Origin: an uncultured Sphaerochaeta sp.
GTDB lineage: Bacteria > Spirochaetota > Spirochaetia > Sphaerochaetales > Sphaerochaetaceae
Direction of reading: 5' to 3'
Length of the DNA: 64,000 nt
Assembly (NCBI RefSeq): GCF_963667405.1
Contig: NZ_OY763408.1
Span: 2,565,757 to 2,629,756, forward strand
Shown here: positions 55,701 through 63,775 of the stretch, piece after piece
How the letters are laid out: every line of letters starts with the position of its first letter
Position numbering within the stretch: the stretch's first letter is position 1
Position numbers and translations under genes: made by a program
The notes under the pieces: generated by a model
The model's input: the letters and a program-made list of their open reading frames with translations, nothing else
Told to the model about the DNA's origin: nothing
Database searches by the model: none

Positions 55701-57527
55701 CTCGATCTTGGTACCATCACTCATTTGGGTGTACCAGCCGGTAAAGGTATACCCACTTCTCAAGGTAGCTGCCAAATCGCCGTAGGTGCTGTCATAGGTG
55801 ACAGTCTTGCTGGTGGGATTCGGAGTGGTTCCGCCTTGCTCATCAAAGATCACGGTATAGGTGTTGGCACTCCACTGGGCATAGAGAGTAACGGTTCCAG
55901 CACCAATGGAGTAGCTTGCCTTGTCTCCATAGTTGGTACCCGTGCCGTTGGCTTGGGTATTCCAGCCAGCAAAGCTGTAGCCAGCTCGTGTGTAGCTATT
56001 TGCTGTTAGTTGGGTGCTGGTCTGGTACTTCAGGTCCTGGGTGACTTGTGTTCCTGAACCACTGTTTGCAGCAAAGGTGAGGGTATAGGTGTTTCTGTCA
56101 TAGTAGCGCTTGAGGATGAGGGAGCCGTCGGAGAGGATGGCTGCTTCTGTCAGCCTCTCACTCTTGGTGGTGTTCTCGGTGAAACCTGAATACGTCTTGG
56201 CTTCTGAGGTACCGGTGGTTGCGGTGGTACCGCTCTTGGCTACCGTCTCCTGCAAGGTGTAGGTGGACCCATTGGTATCCTGCAGGTAGTAATTGACGGT
56301 ATAGGGGGTAGTTGTGTTGGGGGACCATTTGGCATAGAGGGTGGTATTGGTTTGGATCGTATCATTTGTGAAGTTCCAGGCTGTGGCATGGGTAACTTCC
56401 TTGTACCAGCCAGCAAAGGAGTAGCCTTGCTTGGTTGGGTCGTTGGGCTTTGCCATCGTTGCCCCGTAGGGTTGGTTGGTCAGGTCGCTGATCGTCGCTG
56501 TGCTGTTTGTCTGGAAGGAGACGGTGTAGGTGTTTCGGGTGTAGTACAGTTTCAGGACCAGCGAACCATCCCCTGCAATCGTGCCGCTTATTTGGGTGTT
56601 TGCATTGCTCTCATCCTTGGTGAAGCCTGGGTAGGTCTTGTAGGTGGCATTCACTACTGTAGCGGTGGGGCCGCTGAGCGTTTCCAATTCTGCCTTGGAA
56701 TACGTGGAAGCATTTAGGTCCTGGGTATAGTGCTCCACCGTATAGGAGGTGGTGTTGCTTGCACCCCACTTGGCATACAGGGTGGTGTTTTCGGTAATGG
56801 TATCTGCCAGGAAATCCCACGGGTTGGTCAGGCTTGCTTCCTTGTACCAGCCAGAGAAGGTGTACCCTTGTCTGGTTGGATCATTTGGCTTGGCAAGCTT
56901 TGCTCCATACTTCTGGTTGGTCAGGTCGCTTATGGTTGCAGTGCTGTTTGTTTGGAACGAAACGGTGAAGGTGTTTCTGTCGTAGTAGAGCTTCAGGACC
57001 AGCGAGCCATCGGCAAGGATGGTGCCGCTTGCAAGGGTGTTTGGATGGTTGGTGTTCTCGGTAAAGCCCGCATAGATCTTGTGCACGGGGATTGCAGCAG
57101 TATTGACTGCACCACTGAGGTTCTCCGTCTCATGGAGCGTGTAGTCGTCATTGTCTGCATTCTGGCGGTAGTACGTTGTCTTGTAGCTGGGATTAGGGTT
57201 CCACTGTGCATACAGCACCACGTTTTCTCTTGCCAGGGTGAAGGTATCGCCAGGAAGATAGGCCTTTCCACTACCATCTTGCTTGGTGTTCCAATAGTTG
57301 AAGGAAAAGTTTGGTTTGATCAGGTTGCCGGTATTGCCGGCTACCGTAATGGTGGAACCCCCTTTGTGCAAGGAAACAGGGGCAGGAAGATCACCGCTCT
57401 GGGCTCCATTGGCATCATAGGAGAAGCTGAACATGGGAGGATCGAGCTCACAGGCAAGCAGAAGCAGCACTAGCACACATGCAAGCAGAAGTAGTTTGCC
57501 AAGGGTGGGTACTGGGTTTTGCTGCAC
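49767..57527 (-). CDS. Giant Listeria/Bacteroides-repeat lipoprotein with DUF1566-like C-terminus
   Basis: 2586 residues from a GTG with AGGA eight bases upstream. A lipoprotein signal (LLLLACVLVLLLLAC, lipobox Cys 26) anchors it. I count 25 Flg_new/InlB B-type repeats, each ending in LYAxW, interleaved with seven MucBP-like units (for example AYKTEHYKQNLNDAGYTLFE). The last about 170 residues (GDLGPAGGVVFHDKGVYSDG ... WFLPSVLELDQM ... YWSSSE) form a DUF1566/Lcl-like domain. It is probably a surface adhesin. Internal DNA repeats with a 1788-bp period show growth by duplication. Confidence 0.9.
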   Translation of the reverse strand: MQQNPVPTLGKLLLLACVLVLLLLACELDPPMFSFSYDANGAQSGDLPAPVSLHKGGSTITVAGNTGNLIKPNFSFNYWNTKQDGSGKAYLPGDTFTLARENVVLYAQWNPNPSYKTTYYRQNADNDDYTLHETENLSGAVNTAAIPVHKIYAGFTENTNHPNTLASGTILADGSLVLKLYYDRNTFTVSFQTNSTATISDLTNQKYGAKLAKPNDPTRQGYTFSGWYKEASLTNPWDFLADTITENTTLYAKWGASNTTSYTVEHYTQDLNASTYSKAELETLSGPTATVVNATYKTYPGFTKDESNANTQISGTIAGDGSLVLKLYYTRNTYTVSFQTNSTATISDLTNQPYGATMAKPNDPTKQGYSFAGWYKEVTHATAWNFTNDTIQTNTTLYAKWSPNTTTPYTVNYYLQDTNGSTYTLQETVAKSGTTATTGTSEAKTYSGFTENTTKSERLTEAAILSDGSLILKRYYDRNTYTLTFAANSGSGTQVTQDLKYQTSTQLTANSYTRAGYSFAGWNTQANGTGTNYGDKASYSIGAGTVTLYAQWSANTYTVIFDEQGGTTPNPTSKTVTYDSTYGDLAATLRSGYTFTGWYTQMSDGTKIENTTTVSTQADHTLYAHWTVDSYAITYTLSGGTNAVSNPDSYTIQTPTVTLAEPTKPNYTFDGWYTNSTFSGSPVTSIDQGSTGTKAFYAKWTLNSYSVIFNANGGSGSMSSQAIPYNTQAMLDANAFTRTGYAFTAWNTQANGLGSSYTDQVYYTMGGTDTTLYAQWAPRSYTVTFDEQGGTNPLPTSKTVTYNSTYGNLAATSRDGYTFAGWYTQMSDGTKIENTTTVSTASNHFLYARWTASNTTAYKTEHYKQNLINDDYTLFETENLSGVTDTIATAVYKTYTGFTKDESNASTQKSGTIEGDGSLVLGLYYTRNTYTVSFQTNSTATISDLTNQPYGATMAKPTDPTRQGYTFSGWYKEATLATAWNFANDMIQTYTSLYAKWAPNTTTPYTVNYYLQDTNGSTYTLQESVAKTGTTATTGTSEAKTYSGFTENTTKSERLTEAAILSDGSLVLKRYYDRNTYRLTFDANGGSGTQVTQDLKYQTSTALTANSYTRIGYSFAGWNTQANGTGTNYGDKANYSIGAGTVTLYAQWTAKTYTVTFDKQGGTTPVPTTKTVTYDSTYVSLATTSRDGYTLSGWYTASSGGTKIETTSTVATASNHLLYARWTAKTTTAYKTEHYKQNLNDAGYTLFETENLSGVTDTVATAVYKTYTGFTKDESNASTVASGTIAGNGSLVLKLYYTRNTYTVSFASNGGSSVSDLIYQKYEAKVTTPNDPTKQGYSFAGWYKEAALTTAWDFASDTVMDMTTLYAKWTADSYSITYTLNGGTNADSNPASYTIETPTITLAEPTKPNYTFDGWYTSSAFSGSPVTSILNGSTGAKAFYAKWTPTSYTITYDLDGGTNAVTNPASYTIETTTITLDDPTKTHYDFWGWYETSSFSGTPITTIDTGSSGAKTLYAKWLPTYYLVIFKPNGGSSFMDDQSIRYTYQATLDANAFTLTGYSFNGWNTQADGSGTSYADQASITMGSEHLTLYAQWAANTYTVSFDGQGGAVPDPTSKRVTFGSSYGELPTTSRTGYTFAGWYTAASGGDKTENTSTVSVDADHTLYAHWTAHTYTVTFDAQSGSTPNPTSKTVTYDSTYGNLATTTRSGYTFAGWFTAASGGDKIESTITVTTAADHTLYAQWTANTYTVTFDGQGGSAPDPSSKQVTFGSAYGSFATSSRDGYTLAGWYHSSIGSSSLFTESSLVALAEDHTLLAHWDAITYDIAYTLNGGTNSQDNPAHYSIESETITLAAPTRDGYDFVGWYADVNLSIPQPLIPKGSMGNKTLYAKWAVAFYSVSYELGSGTNAPGNPTVYTILENTITLLNPTRSHYTFGGWYATSEFTGTAVTAIPNGSFGDKTFYAKWVPDSYTITYVLNGGTNESSNPPSYTIETPTITLATPTKLHYDFGGWYAASDFSESAITTIPNGSTGDITLHAKWTLTNYHVIFNANGGSGTMASQAIPYNTQANLTANAFTRTGYSFTGWNTQANGLGTQYLNQALYTIGGADVNLYAQWQKNTYTLTFNKNDGTNTTKTQTLLYATSTPLSANTYTRTGFTFSGWATTSSGSVVYQDKANYSIGAANATLYAKWTPLTISIAFDEEGGTTTSPETIYRDYNTAYGTLPTTTRTGYTFAGWWTGDNGTGTQVISTTTVTATNWHYLYAKWTPNTNTAYKVEHYQQDVSGSGYTLFETENLSGVTDTLAAAVYKTDTGFTKDESNSSTVATGTITANGSLVLKLYYDRKTYTVTFQSNGGSAVSAYTGIRHGATISAPADPTRSGYVFNLWYADSNLTQRFDFATQTITANTTLYAKWWSGGVGDLGPAGGVVFHDKGVYSDGWRYLEAASTDVVDAYHKGETTYEWGGKITYLYHINYTLIDTSLAIGTGEANSLAMIAALSNYSYIYSGADLCREVYRQGGYSDWFLPSVLELDQMARLTDAKAGAFTLLSGVYWSSSESSSSNAYLYVSGGKSYSPMPKDNLFQLRAARAF

Positions 57528-57743
57528 TCAGAAATCCTCATAGTCGGTCAGTAGTCACCGTTTCACATTCGCCCTATCTCCAGCTTACGGGTGCAAAGAA
57601 AGAACGAGCAAGGTCAGGACCCCCTTGCTTGTGACATATTTATTAGGTTTTTTCTGGGTATTTCTTAGACAGTTTTGATAATATGGCTGATTGCATAGGT
57701 ATCTATGCTTAAAGATATGTCATATCTTTTGACCAACTTTGTC

Positions 57744-58412
57744 TTATCGTTGGAACATCCGCCAGGCAATTGCCTCACCCTTGAGCAGGTGGATATCCAT
57801 CTCTTCTTCGGCCTTCTGCGGCTGTCTTGCCTTCATCGCATCCAGGATGGCCAGATGCTCATCCACCGTGATCACCAGGTTCTCCTTGGGAAACCGGTGC
57901 TCATAGCTCCAGAGGCGCAGCAGGTGACACTGCTCATTCACCGGCGAGGCAAGGCTGAGCAGCCGTTCATTGCCGGTGCTCTTGGCCAGCATGGTATGGA
58001 ACTCTATATCGAAGGCAATGAACTGGCTCAGGTCGATGTCCTGCTTCTTGCGCCAGACATACTGGAAGTCATACAGCTCCTGCAGCTGCTCATCGGTGGC
58101 ATACCGGGCTGCAGCATTGGCTGAAAGCTTCTCTAGGTAGCGGCGGATATCGAACATGTCCTGGATCTGCTGGTTGGTGGGGTTGAGCACCGCATAGCTC
58201 TTGCCGTCATATTCCACGATCCCCTGGTTGACGAGCTGTTTCAGCCCCTCACGTATCGGGGTCATGCTGACTCCCAGCTGCTCTGCCAACGACTCAACGA
58301 TCAGACGCTCCCCACGACGAAACTTCAGGTCAAAGATCAGTTCCTTGATCGTCCGTGCCACCTCATCGCTGAGGTGCCGCTTGGCAATGGGTATCGTTGT
58401 CCGTTCAGTCAT
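57744..58412 (-). CDS. GntR/FadR-subfamily repressor with FCD domain
   Basis: 222 residues. The winged helix (EVARTIKELIFDLKFRRGER then LIVESLAEQLGVSMTPIREG) is the GntR signature. The helical FCD domain has the metal-binding residues in AFDIEFHTML, VDEHLAIL and the following His-containing helix. It binds a small carboxylate and releases DNA. It is divergent from the tct operon, and three TNGTATACNA palindromes lie between them, the classic FadR-type site. Confidence 0.92.
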   Translation of the reverse strand: MTERTTIPIAKRHLSDEVARTIKELIFDLKFRRGERLIVESLAEQLGVSMTPIREGLKQLVNQGIVEYDGKSYAVLNPTNQQIQDMFDIRRYLEKLSANAAARYATDEQLQELYDFQYVWRKKQDIDLSQFIAFDIEFHTMLAKSTGNERLLSLASPVNEQCHLLRLWSYEHRFPKENLVITVDEHLAILDAMKARQPQKAEEEMDIHLLKGEAIAWRMFQR

Positions 58413-58541
58413 GGCACATCCCTACTCTCTCAGGAAATTTCCTGGTGTTTACGCTCTACACTACTATATGCGATACCCTACAAATCGCAAGGCAAAACCT
58501 CACATTTGCCGGAATTCGGCAAGCCTTTTTGGACATGTGTC

Positions 58542-58551
58542 TTGTATACAA
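58542..58551. promoter_or_regulatory. GntR operator 1
   Basis: Perfect palindrome TTGTATACAA, 130 bases upstream of the gntR start. GT-N2-AC core as in FadR-subfamily sites. Confidence 0.55.
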
Positions 58552-58654
58552 CAGGACTGATGTTCGGCTCTCGCCCCCAGGACAGGAAGTTCTTGCTGAT
58601 GTGGTGTGGCAAATCCCCAAGCCATGGAAAGAACTACTGCTAGTTGGACATATT

Positions 58655-58664
58655 TAGTATACTA
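58655..58664. promoter_or_regulatory. GntR operator 2
   Basis: Perfect palindrome TAGTATACTA in the divergent control region. Confidence 0.5.
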
Positions 58665-58829
58665 TATACCCTTTTCATTGGCCAGCAAAACTTTTTGATT
58701 TGTTATTCGTTATATTGTATATTTTTATACCTATCAATCCATATAGCTATCTGTAGGAATCAAGTATTTTGTCTTCTTATTTTCTACTATCTAATACATT
58801 TTAGGCTCAAAAATACCCAAACATTTTCA

Positions 58830-58858
58830 TTGACTTCAGATATTGTATACTATATTCT
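58830..58858 (+). promoter_or_regulatory. tct promoter with GntR operator 3 in its spacer
   Basis: TTGACT (58830-58835), a 17-base spacer and TATTCT (58853-58858). The palindrome-like TTGTATACTA (58843-58852) fills the spacer, so bound repressor would block RNA polymerase directly. Confidence 0.6.
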
Positions 58859-58910
58859 AAATCTCAACCAGTACCAGTCGGTATTGCAACACACCTTTGG
58901 AGGTTCTCTC

Positions 58911-59879
58911 ATGAAGAAAATGCTGCTCGCATTGCTCCTGCTCACCACCCTCAGCCTTTCGCTCTTCGCACAAGGCGGTGCTGAACAGGCAACCTATCCC
59001 ACCAAACCGATTACCATCACCATCCCCGTCTCCGCCGGCGGTGGAACCGACCTGCTCGTCCGCTCCATGACCGGTGTCCTGAAAGACATCCTCGGCCAGA
59101 CCGTGAACGTAGTGAACAAGCCCGGTGCAGGTGCCGCCATCGGCTACGCCGCAGGCGCATCCGACAAGGCCGACGGCTACAGCGTCACCTCGATGCTTGC
59201 CGAGCTCATCACCACCCCGCAGGTTGCCCAGGTGAACTTCTCCTACGAGAGCTTCATCCCGGTGTGCAACATCAACAGTGAGTGCGCCACCATCACCGTT
59301 CGTGCTGATGCTCCCTACGACACCCTTGAGGAGATGATCGCATACGCAAAAGCCAACCCCGGCTCGATCTCCTTCGGCAACAGCGGCGTCGGCGGCATCT
59401 GGCACTTCATCGCAGCTGCAGTTGCTTCCTCCACCGGTATGGAAGTAACCCACGTTCCCTTCGAAGGCGGCGGTACCGCAGTCACCGCTCTTGCCGGTGG
59501 CCACGTGGACGCAGTCCCCGTAACCCCGCAAGAAGTTGAGGTACAGGTGAAGGCAGGCAGGGCAAAGGTCCTTGCAGTGCTCGCTCCCGAGCGTGTCGCT
59601 TCCCTTCCCAACGTCCCCACCGCCAAGGAACTGGGCTATGAGGATCTCTCCTTCAGCATCTTCCGCGGTTTCGGTGTTCCCCTCAACACCCCCGACCACA
59701 TCGTACAGACCCTCAGCAACGCGTTTGAGAAAGCTCTTGCCGACCCCGCTGTCACCAAGTTCATGGAAGAACGCCACTTCACCAAGGACTTCCAGACCGG
59801 TGCAGAGCTCGGCGAGCTCATGGCTCGCGAAGAGAAGATCTATGCAGAAATGGCCAAGCAGCTTGGTCTGAAGAAATAA
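58911..59879 (+). CDS. tctC: Tripartite tricarboxylate transporter substrate-binding protein
   Basis: 322 residues, Bug/TctC family. The signal peptide MKKMLLALLLLTTLSLSLFA precedes QGGAEQATYPTKPITITIPV. The first ligand loop is SAGGGTDLLVRSM, and ADGYSVTSML and PFEGGGTAVTALAGGHVD are further family marks. GGAGG lies seven bases before the ATG at 58911; the open frame upstream crosses the promoter and is not used. It captures a carboxylate outside the membrane. Confidence 0.95.
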   Translation: MKKMLLALLLLTTLSLSLFAQGGAEQATYPTKPITITIPVSAGGGTDLLVRSMTGVLKDILGQTVNVVNKPGAGAAIGYAAGASDKADGYSVTSMLAELITTPQVAQVNFSYESFIPVCNINSECATITVRADAPYDTLEEMIAYAKANPGSISFGNSGVGGIWHFIAAAVASSTGMEVTHVPFEGGGTAVTALAGGHVDAVPVTPQEVEVQVKAGRAKVLAVLAPERVASLPNVPTAKELGYEDLSFSIFRGFGVPLNTPDHIVQTLSNAFEKALADPAVTKFMEERHFTKDFQTGAELGELMAREEKIYAEMAKQLGLKK

Positions 59880-59892
59880 CTGACGAATACCT

Positions 59893-59931
59893 GAAGAGAG
59901 GGGGCAGTCACACCACTGCCCCTTCTCTTTG
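59893..59931 (+). terminator. Attenuator hairpin between tctC and tctB
   Basis: The stem AGAGAGGGGGCAGT / ACTGCCCCTTCTCT has a short CACACC loop and TTT after it. It would reduce readthrough and keep the binding protein more abundant than the membrane subunits. Confidence 0.65.
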
Positions 59932-59948
59932 ACGTACGGAGGCGTAGT

Positions 59949-60392
59949 ATGACAACCATCAGTCGCATCTTTTCCTCGGCCATGATCGCCCTTGGCCTGT
60001 ATGTAATCCTGACAGCCCGCACCTTTCCCGAAGGGACCGGCGGGGTGCTCGGCCCCGGGTTTTTCCCCATCCTGCTGGGCATTTTGCTGATCGGGCTCTC
60101 AGCCCTCCAGCTCTTCAACACACGCAAGGAGAAGGCAGTAGCCACTGCTTTCCTCACCGAGTCCACCAAGCGCGTGCTCTTTGCCTGCCTGATCATCATC
60201 GGCTATATGGCAGCTATTGCCATCCTGGGCTTTCTCATTTCCACCCCCCTCTTCCTCTTCGGCATCATGTGGTTCTTCTCGGTGCGTAAGTGGAGCACCC
60301 TGCTTATCAGCAGCATAGCAACCACCGCAGTGCTGTACTTCGTATTTCTGAAATTCCTGTCGGTCAGTCTTCCCGCCGGCATACTCTTCTAG
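59949..60392 (+). CDS. tctB: Tripartite tricarboxylate transporter small membrane subunit
   Basis: 147 residues with four membrane helices. GGVLGPGFFPILLGILLIGL is the typical TctB N-terminal motif (GPGFFP). It forms the membrane complex with TctA. It follows the attenuator hairpin and precedes tctA by 11 bases. Confidence 0.93.
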   Translation: MTTISRIFSSAMIALGLYVILTARTFPEGTGGVLGPGFFPILLGILLIGLSALQLFNTRKEKAVATAFLTESTKRVLFACLIIIGYMAAIAILGFLISTPLFLFGIMWFFSVRKWSTLLISSIATTAVLYFVFLKFLSVSLPAGILF

Positions 60393-60403
60393 GAGGCACC
60401 GAT

Positions 60404-61885
60404 ATGTTTGTAGAAGTCTTGCTCAACGTCCTTTCCCTGGACGTCCTGCTTGCCCTCGTCGGCGGCGTGGCCGCCGGTATCGCCATCGGGGCGATGCCAG
60501 GGCTCACGTCCACCATGGGTATCGCCCTGCTCATGCCCCTGACCTTCAAGTTTGAGCCGCATGTGGGCATGATGCTGCTCATCGGCGAATTCGTCGGAGG
60601 CATCTACGGCGGTTCCATCACCGCCATCCTCATCAACACCCCGGGCACCAGCAGTGCTGCCGCCACCGTGTTGGACGGCTATCCCATGACCCAGCGCGGC
60701 GAAGCCGGGCGGGCCTTGGGCATCTCCACCATCGCCTCGGCAACCGGGGGAATGATCAGCGGTCTGATGCTGGTCTTCATCGCCCCCACCCTCGCCAGCA
60801 TGGCCCTGAAGTTCAGCGCACCCGAAACCTTTGCCTTGGCATTCTTCGGGATCAGCATCATCTCCAGCATCAGCGGCAAGTCCCTGGTGAAGGGGCTTAT
60901 CAGCGGTCTTCTGGGTCTCATCCTTGCCTTGGTGGGCATGGACAACATCTCCGGTTTCACCCGCTTCACCTTCGGTTCGATCTTCCTGATGAACGGCCTC
61001 TCCTTCATCCCGGTGCTTGTCGGTCTCTTCGCCATGAGTCAGTGCCTGCTCAGCATCGAGGACCTGTTCACCAACAACAGCGTCGATACCACGAACATCA
61101 AGCGGGCAAAGATCTCGATGAAGGACTTTCTGAAGATCCTGCCCACCACCATCAGGGCGGGTATCACGGGAACCTTCATCGGCATCATTCCTGGAGCCGG
61201 GGGCGATATCAGCGCCTTTGTCTCGTATGATATGGAGAAACGCTTCTCCAAGCACCCCGAGAAGTTCGGTACCGGCATTCCCGAAGGGATTGCCGCCCCC
61301 GAGGCTTCCAACAACGGCACCACCGGTGGTGCCTTGATCCCCCTGCTCACCTTGGGCATCCCCGGCGACTCCAATACGGCAGTCATGCTCGGAGCACTCA
61401 TGATGCACAACCTTACCCCGGGGCCGCAGCTCTTCATCGAGCATGCCCTGACGGTGAACACTCTCTTCGCAGGCTTCTTCATCGCCAACCTGGTGATGCT
61501 CATCCTCGGGCTGAGCAACGTGAAGAACTTCGTGAAGATCGTGAACATCCCCAAGAACCTCCTGGTTCCGGTGGTGATGGTGCTCTGTGTCATCGGTAGC
61601 TTTGCGATCAACTCCAACTTCAATGATGTCATCGTCATGTTCCTTGCCGGTCTTTTGGGCTACATCCTGGCCAAGGGAGGGTTCCCCCTTTCGCCCATCG
61701 TGCTTGCCCTCATCCTGGGCCCGATGGCCGAAGGAAACTTCCGACGGAGCCTGGTCATGAGCCATGGCAGCTACTCCATCTTCTTCACCCGCCCCATTGC
61801 CGCCACGTTCATCATCATCGCCCTGGTCTCCCTCTTCTTCCCGATCATCAAGAGCGTGTTTGCAAAACGGAAGGAAGCGGCATGA
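60404..61885 (+). CDS. tctA: Tripartite tricarboxylate transporter large membrane subunit
   Basis: 493 residues with about 12 membrane helices. GAMPGLTSTMGIALLMPLTF and GGIYGGSITAILINTPGTSS are the first conserved block; GIIPGAGGDISAFVSYDMEK and EGIAAPEASNNGTTGGALIP are the second. It carries ion-driven uptake of the TctC-bound carboxylate. AGGAGG precedes the ATG at 60404; the frame upstream overlaps tctB and is not used. Its stop overlaps the dehydrogenase start (ATGA). Confidence 0.95.
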   Translation: MFVEVLLNVLSLDVLLALVGGVAAGIAIGAMPGLTSTMGIALLMPLTFKFEPHVGMMLLIGEFVGGIYGGSITAILINTPGTSSAAATVLDGYPMTQRGEAGRALGISTIASATGGMISGLMLVFIAPTLASMALKFSAPETFALAFFGISIISSISGKSLVKGLISGLLGLILALVGMDNISGFTRFTFGSIFLMNGLSFIPVLVGLFAMSQCLLSIEDLFTNNSVDTTNIKRAKISMKDFLKILPTTIRAGITGTFIGIIPGAGGDISAFVSYDMEKRFSKHPEKFGTGIPEGIAAPEASNNGTTGGALIPLLTLGIPGDSNTAVMLGALMMHNLTPGPQLFIEHALTVNTLFAGFFIANLVMLILGLSNVKNFVKIVNIPKNLLVPVVMVLCVIGSFAINSNFNDVIVMFLAGLLGYILAKGGFPLSPIVLALILGPMAEGNFRRSLVMSHGSYSIFFTRPIAATFIIIALVSLFFPIIKSVFAKRKEAA

Positions 61886-62823
61886 TGAAGCTTGCGTTCT
61901 CCCACTGCTTCCCAGCCGAAGCGGTTGTCCAAGGATTCTCTGTCATCCAACCTCCCCGTAGCCCCGGCTTCTTCACCTCCGATCAACTGCAGCGGGTTCT
62001 GGGGGAGGTGGATGCTTGCATCTGCATGGCAGACACTCCCTTTGGGAAGGCAGAGTTTGCCTCGGCACCCAAGCTGAGGATGCTGGGCAACCTCGGTTCG
62101 GGCTACAACAATGTGGATGTTGCGGAGGCAACCAAGCGCGGCATCCCGGTGTTCAACACGCCCTCTGCGGTAGTCAATCCGACGGCAGAGATGACGATGA
62201 CCTTGCTGTTGGGCCTCTGCCGGGGCGCCGTGCGCTACGATCGCACCCTGCGACGGGACGGCATCTGTCCCAAGGAGCTGCTCAGCTATGCTGATATGAC
62301 ACTGGCGGGCAAGACGCTGGGCGTAGTGGGGTATGGGAGGATCGGGCAGAAGGTGGGCCAGCTTGCAAGCGCTTTTGGCATGCGCATCCTCATCTGCGAC
62401 TCCCACCACCCGGAAAGCATTGCACTGGAGAAGCTCCTTCCCCAGGTTGATGTGCTCACCCTCCATCTGCCTTACCGCGTGGAGAACCACCATCTCATCA
62501 ACGCTCATACGCTCTCCCTGATGAAGAGCTCTGCCTATTTGCTGAATGTGGCACGCGGGCCCATCGTCGAGGAGCAGGCCCTGGTGGAAGCCCTGAGGTC
62601 AGGGCGTCTGAAGGGCGCAGCCCTGGATGTGCATGAGTTCGAGCCACAGGTCTCCCAGGAAGTCAGGGCTCTTCCCAATGTCGTGATCACGCCGCATATA
62701 TCTACCAATCTCGCCGAGGTTCGCTTTGCGATGCTCGTCGAGCTTCTGGAGGGGATGCGTGTCTTCCAAGAGACGCACACCCTCCCTGCCAACACCGTAA
62801 ACAAACGAGAACTATCATACTAG
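61882..62823 (+). CDS. D-2-hydroxyacid dehydrogenase (NAD-dependent)
   Basis: 313 residues. The Rossmann motif is LGVVGYGRIGQKVG, with Asp in ILICDSH selecting NAD. Catalytic residues sit in LNVARGPIVEE (Arg), ALDVHEFEPQ (Glu) and VVITPHIS (His). The N-terminal part LGNLGSGYNNVDVAEATKRG is typical. Likely substrates are 2-ketoaldonates, glyoxylate or the imported hydroxyacid. It is translationally coupled to tctA, so the transported compound is probably its substrate or precursor. Confidence 0.92.
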   Translation: MMKLAFSHCFPAEAVVQGFSVIQPPRSPGFFTSDQLQRVLGEVDACICMADTPFGKAEFASAPKLRMLGNLGSGYNNVDVAEATKRGIPVFNTPSAVVNPTAEMTMTLLLGLCRGAVRYDRTLRRDGICPKELLSYADMTLAGKTLGVVGYGRIGQKVGQLASAFGMRILICDSHHPESIALEKLLPQVDVLTLHLPYRVENHHLINAHTLSLMKSSAYLLNVARGPIVEEQALVEALRSGRLKGAALDVHEFEPQVSQEVRALPNVVITPHISTNLAEVRFAMLVELLEGMRVFQETHTLPANTVNKRELSY

Positions 62824-62832
62824 GAGGACCCT

Positions 62833-63774
62833 ATGGTCAGCATCGAGAAGTACTTTGCCTTTGGCATAAGTGTCGGCTTACTCTATCCAGAAGCACACAC
62901 AAGCGCGCTGCGCCACCTCAGTGCCTTCACCAAGACAGCACAACTGGGTGGCTTTGAGACGCTGGAGACAACCCTCAGCGACGATGCTTCCGTGCGCAAG
63001 GCGGAGATTGCCATCGCCCGGGAGGAGGGAAAGATCATCAACTACAACTTCCCGGTGGACTTCCAGCTTGACGGTCCGTTCGACCCCGGAAATAGCGATG
63101 CCGCTGTCAGAGCCAATGCACTTGATCTTGCCTTTCGCCATCTCGAGTATGCCGCCGAGGCTGGTTCGAAGGTGATCGGGATGACCAGCGGCATCGACCA
63201 CGGCCAGGCACTGCGGCCTGCTGTGTTGGAATACTTCACCGAGTATATGGTTGCCTTGGCAACAGAAGCCAAGAAGGTTGGCATCAACCTGGCGGTGGAG
63301 CCGGTTGAGCGGGGCAGGTTCAAGAACCTTCTGCTGGGTCCTACCGAAGAGGTGTGCTCCTTCGTGACCATGATGCACAGCCTGGGACATGCCAATGTGT
63401 CGGTGCTCTTCGATACGGCGCATATGCCGCTGATGCAGGAGGACCCCATCACCAGTGCGAGGCTTGCCCACCAGGCAGGCATCGGACACATCCACATCGG
63501 CAATGCCATTGTGGGCAATCCTGACAACCCCCTCTACGGACATACCCATGCCCCCATCGGCATCGCCGAGGGTGAGTATGACTACCTGGAGGTTTCGGCC
63601 TTCTTCGCAGAGTTGGTGAAGCTTGGGTATCTGGACATCAATCCGGTCGCTCAGCTTCAGCGCAAGTGCGTCTCCTTGGAGATGGCCCGCTACCCCGGTC
63701 TGAGCGCAACCCTCTCCGCCCAAGTTGCCTACGAGAAAGTCCAGTATGCCTGGAACCGTGTGGTGGAGGGCTAG
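62833..63774 (+). CDS. Sugar phosphate isomerase/epimerase-like TIM barrel
   Basis: 313 residues, AP-endonuclease-2 superfamily. Metal-binding acids and His are visible in INLAVEPVERG (Glu), VLFDTAHMPLMQE (Asp, His), GHIHIGNA (His) and GIAEGEYDY (Glu). AGGAGG precedes the ATG. Family members act on keto sugars or inositol derivatives. The neighbours suggest a sugar-acid catabolic route, but the substrate is unknown. Confidence 0.85.
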   Translation: MVSIEKYFAFGISVGLLYPEAHTSALRHLSAFTKTAQLGGFETLETTLSDDASVRKAEIAIAREEGKIINYNFPVDFQLDGPFDPGNSDAAVRANALDLAFRHLEYAAEAGSKVIGMTSGIDHGQALRPAVLEYFTEYMVALATEAKKVGINLAVEPVERGRFKNLLLGPTEEVCSFVTMMHSLGHANVSVLFDTAHMPLMQEDPITSARLAHQAGIGHIHIGNAIVGNPDNPLYGHTHAPIGIAEGEYDYLEVSAFFAELVKLGYLDINPVAQLQRKCVSLEMARYPGLSATLSAQVAYEKVQYAWNRVVEG

Positions 63775-63775
63775 G

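Noticed and set aside
52011..57473. Several plus-strand frames of 110-250 codons opposite the giant lipoprotein
   Set aside because: They mirror each other because the gene is repetitive; the encoded peptides have no independent family signal.
58857..59777. 306-codon minus-strand frame opposite tctC
   Set aside because: Same shadow effect; low-complexity Gly/Val/Asp peptide without a ribosome site.
60389..61765. 458-codon open frame on the minus strand opposite tctA
   Set aside because: Antisense shadow of a GC-rich gene; the peptide is rich in Asp, Glu, Gly and His with no domain, and tctA is certain.
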